From positions 1 to 17,593 of the forward strand of contig CAMVDK010000029.1 of assembly GCA_947166165.1 (NCBI GenBank): a DNA stretch of 17,593 nucleotides. Direction: 5' to 3'. Position 1 is the stretch's first letter. Every line of letters begins with the position of its first letter. This stretch comes from an uncultured Porphyromonadaceae bacterium. Lineage in GTDB: Bacteria > Bacteroidota > Bacteroidia > Bacteroidales > Muribaculaceae. Shown here piece by piece: positions 1-6,499 of the stretch. The translations under genes were made by a program, and so were the position numbers. Below the pieces are notes generated by a model. That model was not told the DNA's origin. It ran no database searches and was given only the letters and a program-made list of their open reading frames with translations.

Positions 1-2
1 GC

Positions 3-86
3 AAGGGCGACAAGACCTGGGACGAACGCATCTGGCACCGCACCGAGCACTACCACGGCCGCCACATCACCGTGTGGGGGATGTAG
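3..86 (+). CDS. 3' end of an unidentified gene (partial at window edge)
   Basis: An open frame enters from the left edge and stops at TAG 84-86. The 27 visible residues start KGDKTWDERIW and end GRHITVWGM. They are rich in His, Trp and Arg, and the composition looks like real protein. I do not recognise the family, and too little is visible for a domain call. It runs toward the accessory patch and away from ispG. It could instead be debris like the rest of the patch, but nothing visible shows that it is broken. Confidence 0.4.
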   Translation, partial: KGDKTWDERIWHRTEHYHGRHITVWGM

Positions 87-421
87 TGCGGGTCGATGGC
101 TGCTTCGCCCTGCCGTTCAGCTCACTCGCCTGCCGGCAGGGAATGAGAAGCTTTCATTCCAATGCGAAGCCCAACGCGAGATACAGGCCGCGGCCGCTCC
201 TGAACCAGCGTGGCCTACTACTTTGCCAGCGCACGCGGACACTACCTGCGCAACAAGCTGCGCTGAGACGGCACATCACACACCGCCACACAACGCATAA
301 CACTGCAGAGTCGTCATATACATGGAGGCTCAATGGGTCGATACCATTCCCACGCTTCGCCGCTCAAGTAGCGCAGGCTTCCACAGGCCACGGCAAGGCC
401 TCTCCCTACCCTATCAACAAA
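87..421. other. Gene-free stretch with coding debris and repeats
   Basis: I find no convincing gene here. A short open run at about 208-266 reads VAYYFASARGHYLRNKLR then TGA, with another stop just before it. It looks like the C-terminal tail of a lost gene of unknown identity. The first copy of an 18-bp direct repeat lies at 88-105 and a perfect 12-bp palindrome, CCTGCCGGCAGG, at 129-140. A 116-codon open frame starting at 74 has low-complexity, unfamiliar content and crosses the stop of the preceding gene, so I treat it as spurious. Confidence 0.45.
88..105 (+). repeat. 18-bp direct repeat, copy 1
   Basis: The sequence gcgggtcgatggctgctt occurs here and again, identical, at 1252-1269. The two copies bracket the whole decayed patch with the MITE-like element and ATPase remnant. 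The flanks differ outside the 18 bp. Confidence 0.6.
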
Positions 422-482
422 TAAACTTTACAAATATTTACTATAATCATAAAGTTTACTTGACAAAAAACACCTATATTTG
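422..482 (+). promoter_or_regulatory. AT-rich promoter-like region with inverted repeat
   Basis: The arms taaacttta (422-430) and taaagttta (450-458) form a perfect 9-bp inverted repeat separated by 19 nt, as an operator might. Downstream, TATATTTG at 475-482 matches the Bacteroidales -7 consensus TAnnTTTG. A -33 element at the usual 19-21 nt spacing is not clear; TTG at 460-462 is only 12 nt away. The region would drive transcription into the MITE-like element and the ATPase remnant, so it is probably the original ATPase promoter. Confidence 0.45.
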
Positions 483-495
483 CAAACTAAATTTT

Positions 496-673
496 AGGTG
501 GGTTCTATAAATTGCAAAAAAGTAATGAATGGTTTTGGCCGCCTTGGGTTGCTTGCTGGCATCTTTTGTCTCAACTGCTTGAACCGTAGCCCGCTACTGC
601 TTCGCGCAGCTTGAGCCAAAACCTGCTCAGCAATCAAGCCCAATTCGGCGCAAGCAATTTATAGAACCCACCT
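496..673. mobile_element. MITE-like element with perfect 20-bp terminal inverted repeats
   Basis: The left end aggtgggttctataaattgc (496-515) is the exact reverse complement of the right end at 654-673. The interior also folds on itself: ggttttggc near 532 pairs with gccaaaacc near 614-622, and the flanking ttgggttgcttgctg and cagcaatcaagcccaa are near-complementary. There is no transposase, so the 178-bp element would be non-autonomous. No clear target-site duplication is visible, at most 2-3 T residues. The minus strand has an open frame of about 54 codons (658 down to a TAA at 494-496) without an ATG near its start, probably not a gene. The IS family is unknown to me. Confidence 0.75.
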
Positions 674-680
674 TTACAAT

Positions 681-1157
681 ATGGGAATCAGCAGTGATGT
701 GATTAAGCGTTGCTTAATAGACAAACGCGAGGAAATTGAAAGCATCAATTTGATTGACAGATGTTTAAATCTTGACGATGCACTCAACTAGTACTATTTC
801 ATCGATTGCGGCCTGCTGAATCTATTTCTTGTCAATGCCGAGACGCAGTTGCTCGAAAACCTTGTGGCGGTGGAACTGACACGGCGTTATGGAACAGAGT
901 CGGTGAGTTTTTATCGCAAGGGCCATGAGATTGATTTCGTGGTCGAGCCATGCAAACGGGCTGTGCAGGTGGCTTATTCCATCGCCAGCAGCGAGACACG
1001 CGAACGCGAAGTGACACCACTGTTGAAATTCGCACAGACCCATCCCGACTGGCAAATGCTACTGCTCACCCACGAGGAAGAGGCCACCATCACCATCGGC
1101 AACGCCACCATCACCGTCGTTCCCGCTTGGCGATGGTTGCTGGAGAACGCCCACTGA
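681..1157 (+). pseudogene. AAA_14/DUF4143-type ATPase remnant, middle deleted
   Basis: An ATG at 681 opens 36 codons (MGISSDVIKR...LNLDDALN) that resemble the N-terminal lead-in found before the P-loop in Bacteroidales AAA_14/DUF4143 ATPases. An in-frame TAG (789-791) follows. The same frame then continues with the C-terminal DUF4143 part: YYFIDCGLLNLFL, LLENLVAVEL, FYRKGHEIDF, ETREREV and a PAWRWLLE ending before TGA 1155-1157. About 157 residues remain, against roughly 400 or more in intact relatives from memory. Walker A, Walker B and the central domain are missing. A piece starting at ATG 849 could still be translated but would lack the ATPase core. Family assignment rests on motif memory. 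Confidence 0.75.
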
Positions 1158-1369
1158 ACGGTACCGTCCCGGCAGAATAAAGGGTTACCGCACCGGGGGG
1201 AGCCGCCACACCATGCGGCCTACTACGGGTCACGCGCTTCGTGTCCGAGGCGCGGGTCGATGGCTGCTTTGAGCCATGCCACTGCCCGCCCCCTACCGGC
1301 ATCAAAGCCCCGGCCACCGTTCCACAGTTGTTGCATAGCGCCAAGGAGGCCAGAAATGTGGTTATGCGG
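1158..1369. other. Spacer between ATPase remnant and ispG 3' end
   Basis: Convergent gap of 212 nt. It contains the palindrome ACGGTACCGT (1158-1167), the second 18-bp repeat copy (1252-1269), and a ggcctactac decamer at 1217-1226 also present at 212-221. I see no clear terminator for ispG and no gene. Confidence 0.5.
1252..1269 (+). repeat. 18-bp direct repeat, copy 2
   Basis: Identical to 88-105 (gcgggtcgatggctgctt). It lies between the ATPase remnant and the end of ispG. Confidence 0.6.
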
Positions 1370-2992
1370 CTAAGGCTCGCGCCAGTCGCCGTGGGATTTG
1401 ATGAGGGCCACGAGGTGGTCGATGGCCTGGTCGGCGGGAATGTTTTTCTCCACACATTCCTTGTTCTTGTACAGGCTGATGCGCCCTGGCCCGGCTCCCA
1501 CGTAGCCATAGTCGGCGTCGGCCATCTCGCCTGGGCCGTTGACGATGCATCCCATCACGCCTATTTTGAGGTGTGTGAGGTGGGCTGTGGCCTCTTGCAC
1601 GCGGTGCACGGTGGATTGCAGGTCGAAGAGCGTTCGGCCGCACGAGGGGCAGGAGATGAACTCGGTTTTCGACATCCTCAGCCGTGCAGCTTGCAGGATG
1701 CCCAGGGCGATGCGCAGCACGTCGTCCTGTCGGGGATAGTCGGGAGCGTCGATCCAGATGCCGTCCACCAGCCCGCTGAGTGCCACCGGACCGAGGTCGG
1801 CTCCGGCTTTGACTTGCAGCCATTCGAGGTCGGTGTCGTCGTAATGCACGCGTGCGACGACGGGCAGCTGGTTGCCGCTGTCCTCCAGTTCATGGAGTTG
1901 CTGGAGCAAGGAGCCGGGGACGTTCGGGTTGTCGGGGGTGATGACCAGCGCTTGGCCATAAAGGTCGCCCAGCTGGTCGGGTGTGAAGTCGGCCCCGTCG
2001 GCATCGGCCACCACCAGCGGGGTGGCTTTGCCGGCCAGCGTGCGCGATGCACGGCGCGGTGGGCACAGCGGGTCGTAGCCCCGGCAATAGCCGCCTTCGA
2101 TGGCAGGATGATTCTCACGTGCGGCGATGTATTGAACAAGTTTCTGTGCCACGGGCACCTCCAGCTCGGGGTCCTCGCTGAGCGAGACGCGGATGGTGTC
2201 GCCCAGCCCTTCGCCGAGCAGGGTGCCGATGCCCACGGCGCTCTTGATGCGTCCGTCCTCGCCAAAACCGGCCTCAGTCACGCCCAGGTGGAGCGGGAAA
2301 TGCATCTGCTCGGCATCCATGGCGGCCACCATGCGGCGCACCGCCTCGATCATCACGGTGACGTTGCTCGACTTCATGCTGATAACCACATCCATGAAGC
2401 CCTCGGCCACAAACACGCGCAGGAACTCCATGGCGCTTTCCACCATTCCGGCGGGTGTGTTGCCATAGCGGCTCATGATGCGGTCGCTGAGCGAGCCGTG
2501 GTTCACGCCCAGGCGCACAGCGGTGCCGTGGTCGCGGCAAATCTGGATGAAGGGCAGCAGCGCCTCGCGGATTTTGAGCAACTCAGCTTGATATTCCTCG
2601 TCGGTGTAAGTGAGCTGGCGGAAGGTGCGGGCCGGGTCGACAAAATTACCTGGATTGATGCGCACCTTGTCGCAAAGCGCGGCGGCGGCAAGGGCAGCGC
2701 GGGGGTTGAAATGGATGTCGGCCACCAGAGGCACCTGGCAGCCCTGCTTGCGCAGCAGGTTGCGCACCATGCCTATGCCCTCGGCCTCGCGCACGCCCTG
2801 CGCGGTGAGGCGCACATAGTGGGCGCCTGCCTCGGCAATGCGCTGGCACTGCGCGGCGCTGCGCTCGATGTCGTTGGTGTCGGTGTTGGTCATCGACTGC
2901 ACGCGGATGGGCCACTGGCTGCCCAGCGGCACACCGCCCACGTTCACGCTCACAGTGGGCCGACGACGATAGTTGAAGGGAGAATTGCTCAT
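1370..2992 (-). CDS. ispG: 4-hydroxy-3-methylbut-2-en-1-yl diphosphate synthase (IspG/GcpE)
   Basis: IspG makes HMBPP from MEcPP, the penultimate step of the MEP isoprenoid pathway, using a [4Fe-4S] cluster in the cytosol. The N-terminal TIM barrel shows VQSMTNTDT, VADIHFNP and KVRINPGN. The C-terminal cluster domain shows CPSCGRT and GCIVNGPGE, giving likely cluster ligands C448, C451, C482 and E489. A middle segment (about residues 280-430) is the extra domain seen in Bacteroidetes, chlamydial and plant enzymes. Length is 540 residues from the ATG at 2992; a TTG two codons upstream (2998) is possible but less likely. It lies 84 nt after purE in the same direction, with the spacer carrying a tandem repeat. 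Confidence 0.95.
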   Translation of the reverse strand: MSNSPFNYRRRPTVSVNVGGVPLGSQWPIRVQSMTNTDTNDIERSAAQCQRIAEAGAHYVRLTAQGVREAEGIGMVRNLLRKQGCQVPLVADIHFNPRAALAAAALCDKVRINPGNFVDPARTFRQLTYTDEEYQAELLKIREALLPFIQICRDHGTAVRLGVNHGSLSDRIMSRYGNTPAGMVESAMEFLRVFVAEGFMDVVISMKSSNVTVMIEAVRRMVAAMDAEQMHFPLHLGVTEAGFGEDGRIKSAVGIGTLLGEGLGDTIRVSLSEDPELEVPVAQKLVQYIAARENHPAIEGGYCRGYDPLCPPRRASRTLAGKATPLVVADADGADFTPDQLGDLYGQALVITPDNPNVPGSLLQQLHELEDSGNQLPVVARVHYDDTDLEWLQVKAGADLGPVALSGLVDGIWIDAPDYPRQDDVLRIALGILQAARLRMSKTEFISCPSCGRTLFDLQSTVHRVQEATAHLTHLKIGVMGCIVNGPGEMADADYGYVGAGPGRISLYKNKECVEKNIPADQAIDHLVALIKSHGDWREP

Positions 2993-3015
2993 GCTCAATA
3001 ATTCTATTTAGCTTG

Positions 3016-3057
3016 AACTAGTGAAACCAGTATAACTAGTTCAACTAGTGAAACCAG
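3016..3057. repeat. 27-nt tandem repeat, about 1.6 copies, in the purE-ispG spacer
   Basis: aactagtgaaaccag occurs at 3016-3030 and 3043-3057, 27 nt apart. Between the copies, actagttc (3035-3042) can also pair with gaactagt (3015-3022) to form a short hairpin with a 12-nt loop. Three ACTAGT hexamers fall within about 33 nt. Confidence 0.7.
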
Positions 3058-3076
3058 AAAAAACCACCCAATTTGC

Positions 3077-3574
3077 CTAGTTCACCTTGTGCTTGTAGCT
3101 GATTTGCGCCAGGTCGCGGTTGGCTTTCTCGATTTTGGCTCCGAGCGACTGCTTGTGAGCCTCTATCTGGCTCGCCACAGCGGGGTCGGCGAGTGCGAGC
3201 ATCTGCGCGGCTAGGATGGCGGCATTCTGCGCGGCATTCACGCCCACGGTGGCCACGGGTATGCCCGGCGGCATCTGCACGATGCTCAGCAGTGCGTCGA
3301 GCCCGTCGAGCATGCCCTTGATGGGCACACCGATCACGGGCAGCGGTGTGTTGGCGGCAATCACGCCGGGCAGGGCGGCCGCCATGCCGGCAGCGGCGAT
3401 AATCACCTTCACCCCCCTACCCTGCGCCTGGCGGGCAAACTGCTCGACAGCGGCCGGGGTGCGGTGGGCCGAGAGGGCGTTGACTTCGAAATCGATGCCG
3501 TGCTCGTCGAGCCACTGGCAGGCTTTTTCCATAACAGGCAGGTCGCTGGTGCTGCCCATGATAATGCTGATCAT
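3077..3574 (-). CDS. purE: N5-carboxyaminoimidazole ribonucleotide mutase (class I PurE)
   Basis: PurE converts N5-CAIR to CAIR in de novo purine synthesis in the cytosol. Class I motifs are visible: GSTSD (7-11), SAHRTP (35-40, with the catalytic-site His37), AAGMAAALPGV, PVIGVPI and MPPGIPVATVGV. From the ATG at 3574 the protein is 165 residues, usual for the family, and MISIIMGSTSD is a typical beginning. The frame is open up to an ATG at 3637, but that adds 21 untypical residues and overlaps the preceding gene. It lies 55 nt after the membrane-protein gene and 84 nt before ispG, probably in one transcript. Confidence 0.95.
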   Translation of the reverse strand: MISIIMGSTSDLPVMEKACQWLDEHGIDFEVNALSAHRTPAAVEQFARQAQGRGVKVIIAAAGMAAALPGVIAANTPLPVIGVPIKGMLDGLDALLSIVQMPPGIPVATVGVNAAQNAAILAAQMLALADPAVASQIEAHKQSLGAKIEKANRDLAQISYKHKVN

Positions 3575-3629
3575 ATTGGTTGCGGTATTTATTTTGGTGT
3601 TGACTGTTTCAGGGAAATCGCATGCTTTT

Positions 3630-4271
3630 TTATCCAAACGCCTTCATCATGAAAGTGACGCAGGCATAGCCGTTGGCAAACCCTGCGAGCACCTGCAGCA
3701 GGTCGTGGCGGCGCAGGGCGATGCGCGAGGTGCCCAGCACGCCGGCCAGCAGGATGGTGAAGCACAGCAGCAGGAACAGGTTGAACGCGCTCAAGCCCTG
3801 CACATGAATCTGGTAGAGCAAAGCCACTATGCCGCCTATGCCCGCCATGTGGGCACTGATTTTCCACCACAAGTTCACCACGAGCGACACCACGCAGGCC
3901 AGCATGCCGCCGGCCATGAACATGGTGAACCACTGCGGCGAATGGATGTGGCTCAAATAGGCGGTGGCGCCCAGATAGCAGAGCACGGCGAAAGCATAGG
4001 GCAGCAATCGCTCGCGGCGCTTGTCGAGGCGCTTGTCGCTGATGAGGCGGAAATGGTGCAGCACTCCAATGGCCAGCACCGGCAGCACGCAGGTGATGCC
4101 GAGCACCACCATGAGCACGGTGATGCGCACACCCATGGGCAGCAGGCACATCACCGAAGTCCACAGCACCAGGAATGCGCCATAGAAGGGCATGACCAAC
4201 GGTGAGAGCACGGTGGAGAAAAAGCGCGCCGAGGCGGCTATCAGGCGGTTGAGGGTATAGCGGCTGAGCAT
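3630..4271 (-). CDS. PAP2-like integral membrane protein
   Basis: About 213 residues with six or seven hydrophobic spans (roughly 16-42, 48-72, 89-107, 114-136, 141-158, 162-182, 192-210), so an inner-membrane protein. It resembles the Bacteroidetes PAP2-superfamily proteins: SAHMAG (139-144) sits where PSGH is expected, and SRIALRRH (182-189) matches the SR-x5-H motif. The Asp normally four residues after that His is Gln193, and a clear K-x6-RP motif is missing, though KRLDKRRERLLP (80-91) is near. Phosphatase activity is therefore doubtful. I chose the ATG at 4271 because MLSRYTLNRL leads directly to the first span; an ATG at 4328 would add 19 polar residues. It lies between rpoN and purE, spaced 112 and 55 nt. 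Confidence 0.75.
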   Translation of the reverse strand: MLSRYTLNRLIAASARFFSTVLSPLVMPFYGAFLVLWTSVMCLLPMGVRITVLMVVLGITCVLPVLAIGVLHHFRLISDKRLDKRRERLLPYAFAVLCYLGATAYLSHIHSPQWFTMFMAGGMLACVVSLVVNLWWKISAHMAGIGGIVALLYQIHVQGLSAFNLFLLLCFTILLAGVLGTSRIALRRHDLLQVLAGFANGYACVTFMMKAFG

Positions 4272-4383
4272 GATTGCTGATTTGGTTTGTTTCTGCTGGC
4301 TGGTGGCATTGTCCCCCCCGACATTCATCGGCTGGCGGCAGCCTGCCTGTTCACAAAAAGAGAGACGTACACCTTGCGCGCGG

Positions 4384-5817
4384 TCAGTGCACGTGGGTCC
4401 GGTGCTGCGCAGTGGGTATGGAGAGTTGCATGCGATATTTGGTCACGGTGCGCCGCGAGATGTTGTAGCCCCGCTCGGCGAGCAAGGCGGCAAGCTGGCT
4501 GTCGGTGCAGGGCTGACGCTTGTCCTCGGCGTCGACCAGCTGGCGCAGTGCGTCCTTGATTTCGGTGGTCGACACGCCGTCGACCCCTTCGCTGAAGAAG
4601 AAGCGCAACGACTTGATGCCCCAGGGCGTGTCGACATATTTGTTGGCCATGGCGCGCGAAATCACCGACACGTCGCGCCCCACGGCATCGGCAATGTTTT
4701 GCAGCGTCATGGGCTTGAGGTCGGACAGGTTGCCTGTGAAGAAGAACTCGCGCTGCCGGCGGCAAATCTCGCGCATGCATTCGAACAGGGTGGACTGCCG
4801 CATCTTGAGCAGATTCAGATAGCTGCGGGCGCGGTCGTAATGGTCGCGCACGATGCGCATCTCGTCCTGCCGGCTCTTGGTTACCGGGGGGAGCTGCTCG
4901 TAGGACTCCACCTGCCGCTGGTAGGTGGCCGAGATGTTCAGTTCGGGAATCTTGCTGTTGAGCGTGACGGAGAGCTGGTCGCCGTCGACCTCGACAAGGA
5001 AGTCGGGCGTGATTTGCAGCTGGTGTTCCTCCGAGCTCCCACCGGAATAGGCGCTGCCCGGCTTGGGGTTGAGCGAGAGAATCTCATTTTTCAGCACGCG
5101 CGCCAGTGTGTCGCGGTCCACGCCGAGCATGGCGGCCAGCGCGTCGTAGCGTTTCTTGGCGAAGTTGTCGAATCCCTCATCCACCACACGGAGGGCCATC
5201 CGGGCGTCGGCACCCGGCTTGCGGCGCAGCTGCAGCATCAGGCATTCGCGCAGGTTGGCGGCAGCCACTCCCGGCGGGTCGAGTTGCTGCACCATCTTGA
5301 GCACCTGCTCCACCTCGTCGGTCTCGCAGTCGAACCCCTCGTTGAAGGTGATGTCGTCGGCTATCGAGCGGGCGTTGCGCAGCAGGTAGCCGTTCGAGTC
5401 GAGGTTGCCCACAATGTTGCTGGCTATGAGGCGTTCCTTGTCGGTGAGGTCGCGCTCGCCCACCTGCTCCATGAGGTAGGCCGTGAGCGAAATCTCGCTC
5501 ACGATTTCGGGCACATAGGTCTGCTCGCCGCCGGCACTACCTCGCGGGCGCATGTCGAACATGGGCGGGATGTCGTCTTCCTCGGCATAGTCGTTGCGCT
5601 GAATCTGGTCAGAGGTCTCCGACTTGCGTCCGTCTTCGTTGCGGGTGTTCTGCTCGTTTTCGTCGACGGCCACCTCCAAAGCCGGATTGCGGTCGAGCTC
5701 GTTCTTCACCTCGTCGGCAAGCTCGTTGCTGTCCATCTCCAGCAGCCGCCCCAAAGCGCGTTGCAACTGCTTCGATTTGGTGACTTGCCTCTGCCTGATT
5801 CTGTTCTCGTTGGCCAT
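4384..5817 (-). CDS. rpoN: RNA polymerase sigma-54 factor (RpoN)
   Basis: Sigma-54 directs RNA polymerase to -24/-12 promoters and needs AAA+ activators. All three regions are visible in 477 residues. Region I (about 1-50) has SKQLQRAL and ELDRNPALEV. An acidic Region II linker spans about 50-100. The core-binding and DNA-binding region includes LDPPGVAAANL, a helix-turn-helix around MTLQNIADAVGRDVSVISRA, and the RpoN box as SRRTVTKYR (454-462) near the C-terminus. No gene for an activator is in the window. It is the first gene of its unit: a good promoter lies immediately upstream and the ribosomal cluster ends in a hairpin just before that. Confidence 0.97.
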   Translation of the reverse strand: MANENRIRQRQVTKSKQLQRALGRLLEMDSNELADEVKNELDRNPALEVAVDENEQNTRNEDGRKSETSDQIQRNDYAEEDDIPPMFDMRPRGSAGGEQTYVPEIVSEISLTAYLMEQVGERDLTDKERLIASNIVGNLDSNGYLLRNARSIADDITFNEGFDCETDEVEQVLKMVQQLDPPGVAAANLRECLMLQLRRKPGADARMALRVVDEGFDNFAKKRYDALAAMLGVDRDTLARVLKNEILSLNPKPGSAYSGGSSEEHQLQITPDFLVEVDGDQLSVTLNSKIPELNISATYQRQVESYEQLPPVTKSRQDEMRIVRDHYDRARSYLNLLKMRQSTLFECMREICRRQREFFFTGNLSDLKPMTLQNIADAVGRDVSVISRAMANKYVDTPWGIKSLRFFFSEGVDGVSTTEIKDALRQLVDAEDKRQPCTDSQLAALLAERGYNISRRTVTKYRMQLSIPTAQHRTHVH

Positions 5818-5835
5818 ATAGCGTCATTTTTTCTG

Positions 5836-5867
5836 CAAATATAGCACATTCAGCCGAAACGCACAAG
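5836..5867 (-). promoter_or_regulatory. Promoter of rpoN (Bacteroidales sigma-70 type)
   Basis: Read on the minus strand, CTTG (5864-5867) is followed after 20 nt by TATATTTG (5836-5843). This fits the Bacteroidales -33/-7 pattern TTTG-N19-21-TAnnTTTG except for one base. It places the transcript start near 5829, only about a dozen bases before the rpoN ATG. Confidence 0.75.
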
Positions 5868-5933
5868 AAAAACGCCCACCAAATGCATTGGCCCCGTCCC
5901 CACGCCCATTCCCACGCGGCGCGGATGAAAAGG

Positions 5934-5972
5934 TCAAGTGCCCCTGCCTCGGTGGCGAGGAGGGACACTTGA
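5934..5972 (-). terminator. Hairpin terminator after rplQ
   Basis: On the minus strand tcaagtg pairs with cacttga, extended by tccct/agggg and cctcg/cgagg around a ccac loop, then followed by cctttt. The T-run is short. It lies 32 nt after the rplQ stop and before the rpoN promoter, where the ribosomal transcript should end. Confidence 0.75.
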
Positions 5973-6004
5973 CTAGTTGTTATGGCAATTGAGGAATCGA
6001 GTTC

Positions 6005-6493
6005 TCACTCCTCGGTTGCTTCGGTAGCAGGAGACTCGGCTGCGGGAGCTTCGGCCTTCTTGGCCGAGCGGCGGCTGCGGCGGGTGGTCTTCTTCTTGGC
6101 CCCCTGTTCCTGCGCCTTGGCGGCGAGCATCGACTCGTTGTAGTCAACCAGCTCGATGAAGCAGGTCTTGGCGTTGTCGCCGAGGCGGTTGCCAAGCTTG
6201 AGGATGCGGGTGTAGCCACCGGGGCGGTCGGCAATCTTCTGTGCCACGTTCTGGAAAAGCTCCTTGACGGCCTCCTTGTTCTGCAGATAGCTGAACACGA
6301 CGCGGCGCGAGGCGGTGCTGTCGTCCTTGGCGCGGTTGATGATGGGCTCGGCATAGACGCGCAGGGCCTTGGCCTTGGCCAGCGTGGTGACGATGCGCTT
6401 GTGCATAATCAGCGAAGAAGTCATGTTGCTCAACATGGCCTTGCGGTGAGCACTCTTGCGGCCGAGATGGTTGAATTTTTTATTGTGTCTCAT
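6005..6493 (-). CDS. rplQ: 50S ribosomal protein L17 (bL17)
   Basis: Large-subunit protein near the exit tunnel. The start MRHNKKFNHLGRKSAHRKAM and the segment PGGYTRILKLGNRLGD are diagnostic. At 162 residues it is longer than the roughly 120-residue E. coli protein. The extra part is a C-terminal tail with a basic stretch (KKKTTRRSRRSAKK) followed by an Ala/Glu-rich end, common in Bacteroidetes. It follows rpoA by 6 nt and is the last gene of the ribosomal cluster, with a terminator hairpin behind it. Confidence 0.97.
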   Translation of the reverse strand: MRHNKKFNHLGRKSAHRKAMLSNMTSSLIMHKRIVTTLAKAKALRVYAEPIINRAKDDSTASRRVVFSYLQNKEAVKELFQNVAQKIADRPGGYTRILKLGNRLGDNAKTCFIELVDYNESMLAAKAQEQGAKKKTTRRSRRSAKKAEAPAAESPATEATEE

Positions 6494-6499
6494 CGTTAT

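Noticed and set aside
74..424. 116-codon plus-strand open frame
   Set aside because: It overlaps the end of another frame, crosses a palindrome and a repeat, and has no recognisable domain.
494..658. Minus-strand open frame of about 54 codons inside the MITE-like element
   Set aside because: No ATG near its start, and it begins and ends at the terminal repeats. Probably a by-product of the repeat, although it may be annotated as a hypothetical protein elsewhere.
496..673. CRISPR or tRNA-like structure at the inverted repeat
   Set aside because: There are only two repeat copies and they are inverted, not direct; no cloverleaf or cas gene is present.
1241..3001. 586-codon open frame on the plus strand
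   Set aside because: It is the mirror of ispG in GC-rich DNA. The minus strand has the full IspG motif set, while this frame has His/Ala/Val-rich content without recognisable domains.
3575..3637. N-terminal extension of PurE
   Set aside because: The 21 extra residues are not typical of PurE and overlap the end of the membrane-protein gene; MISIIMGSTSD is the standard beginning.
4270..5844. 524-codon open frame on the plus strand
   Set aside because: Antisense shadow of rpoN, whose own motifs (regions I-III and RpoN box) are clear.
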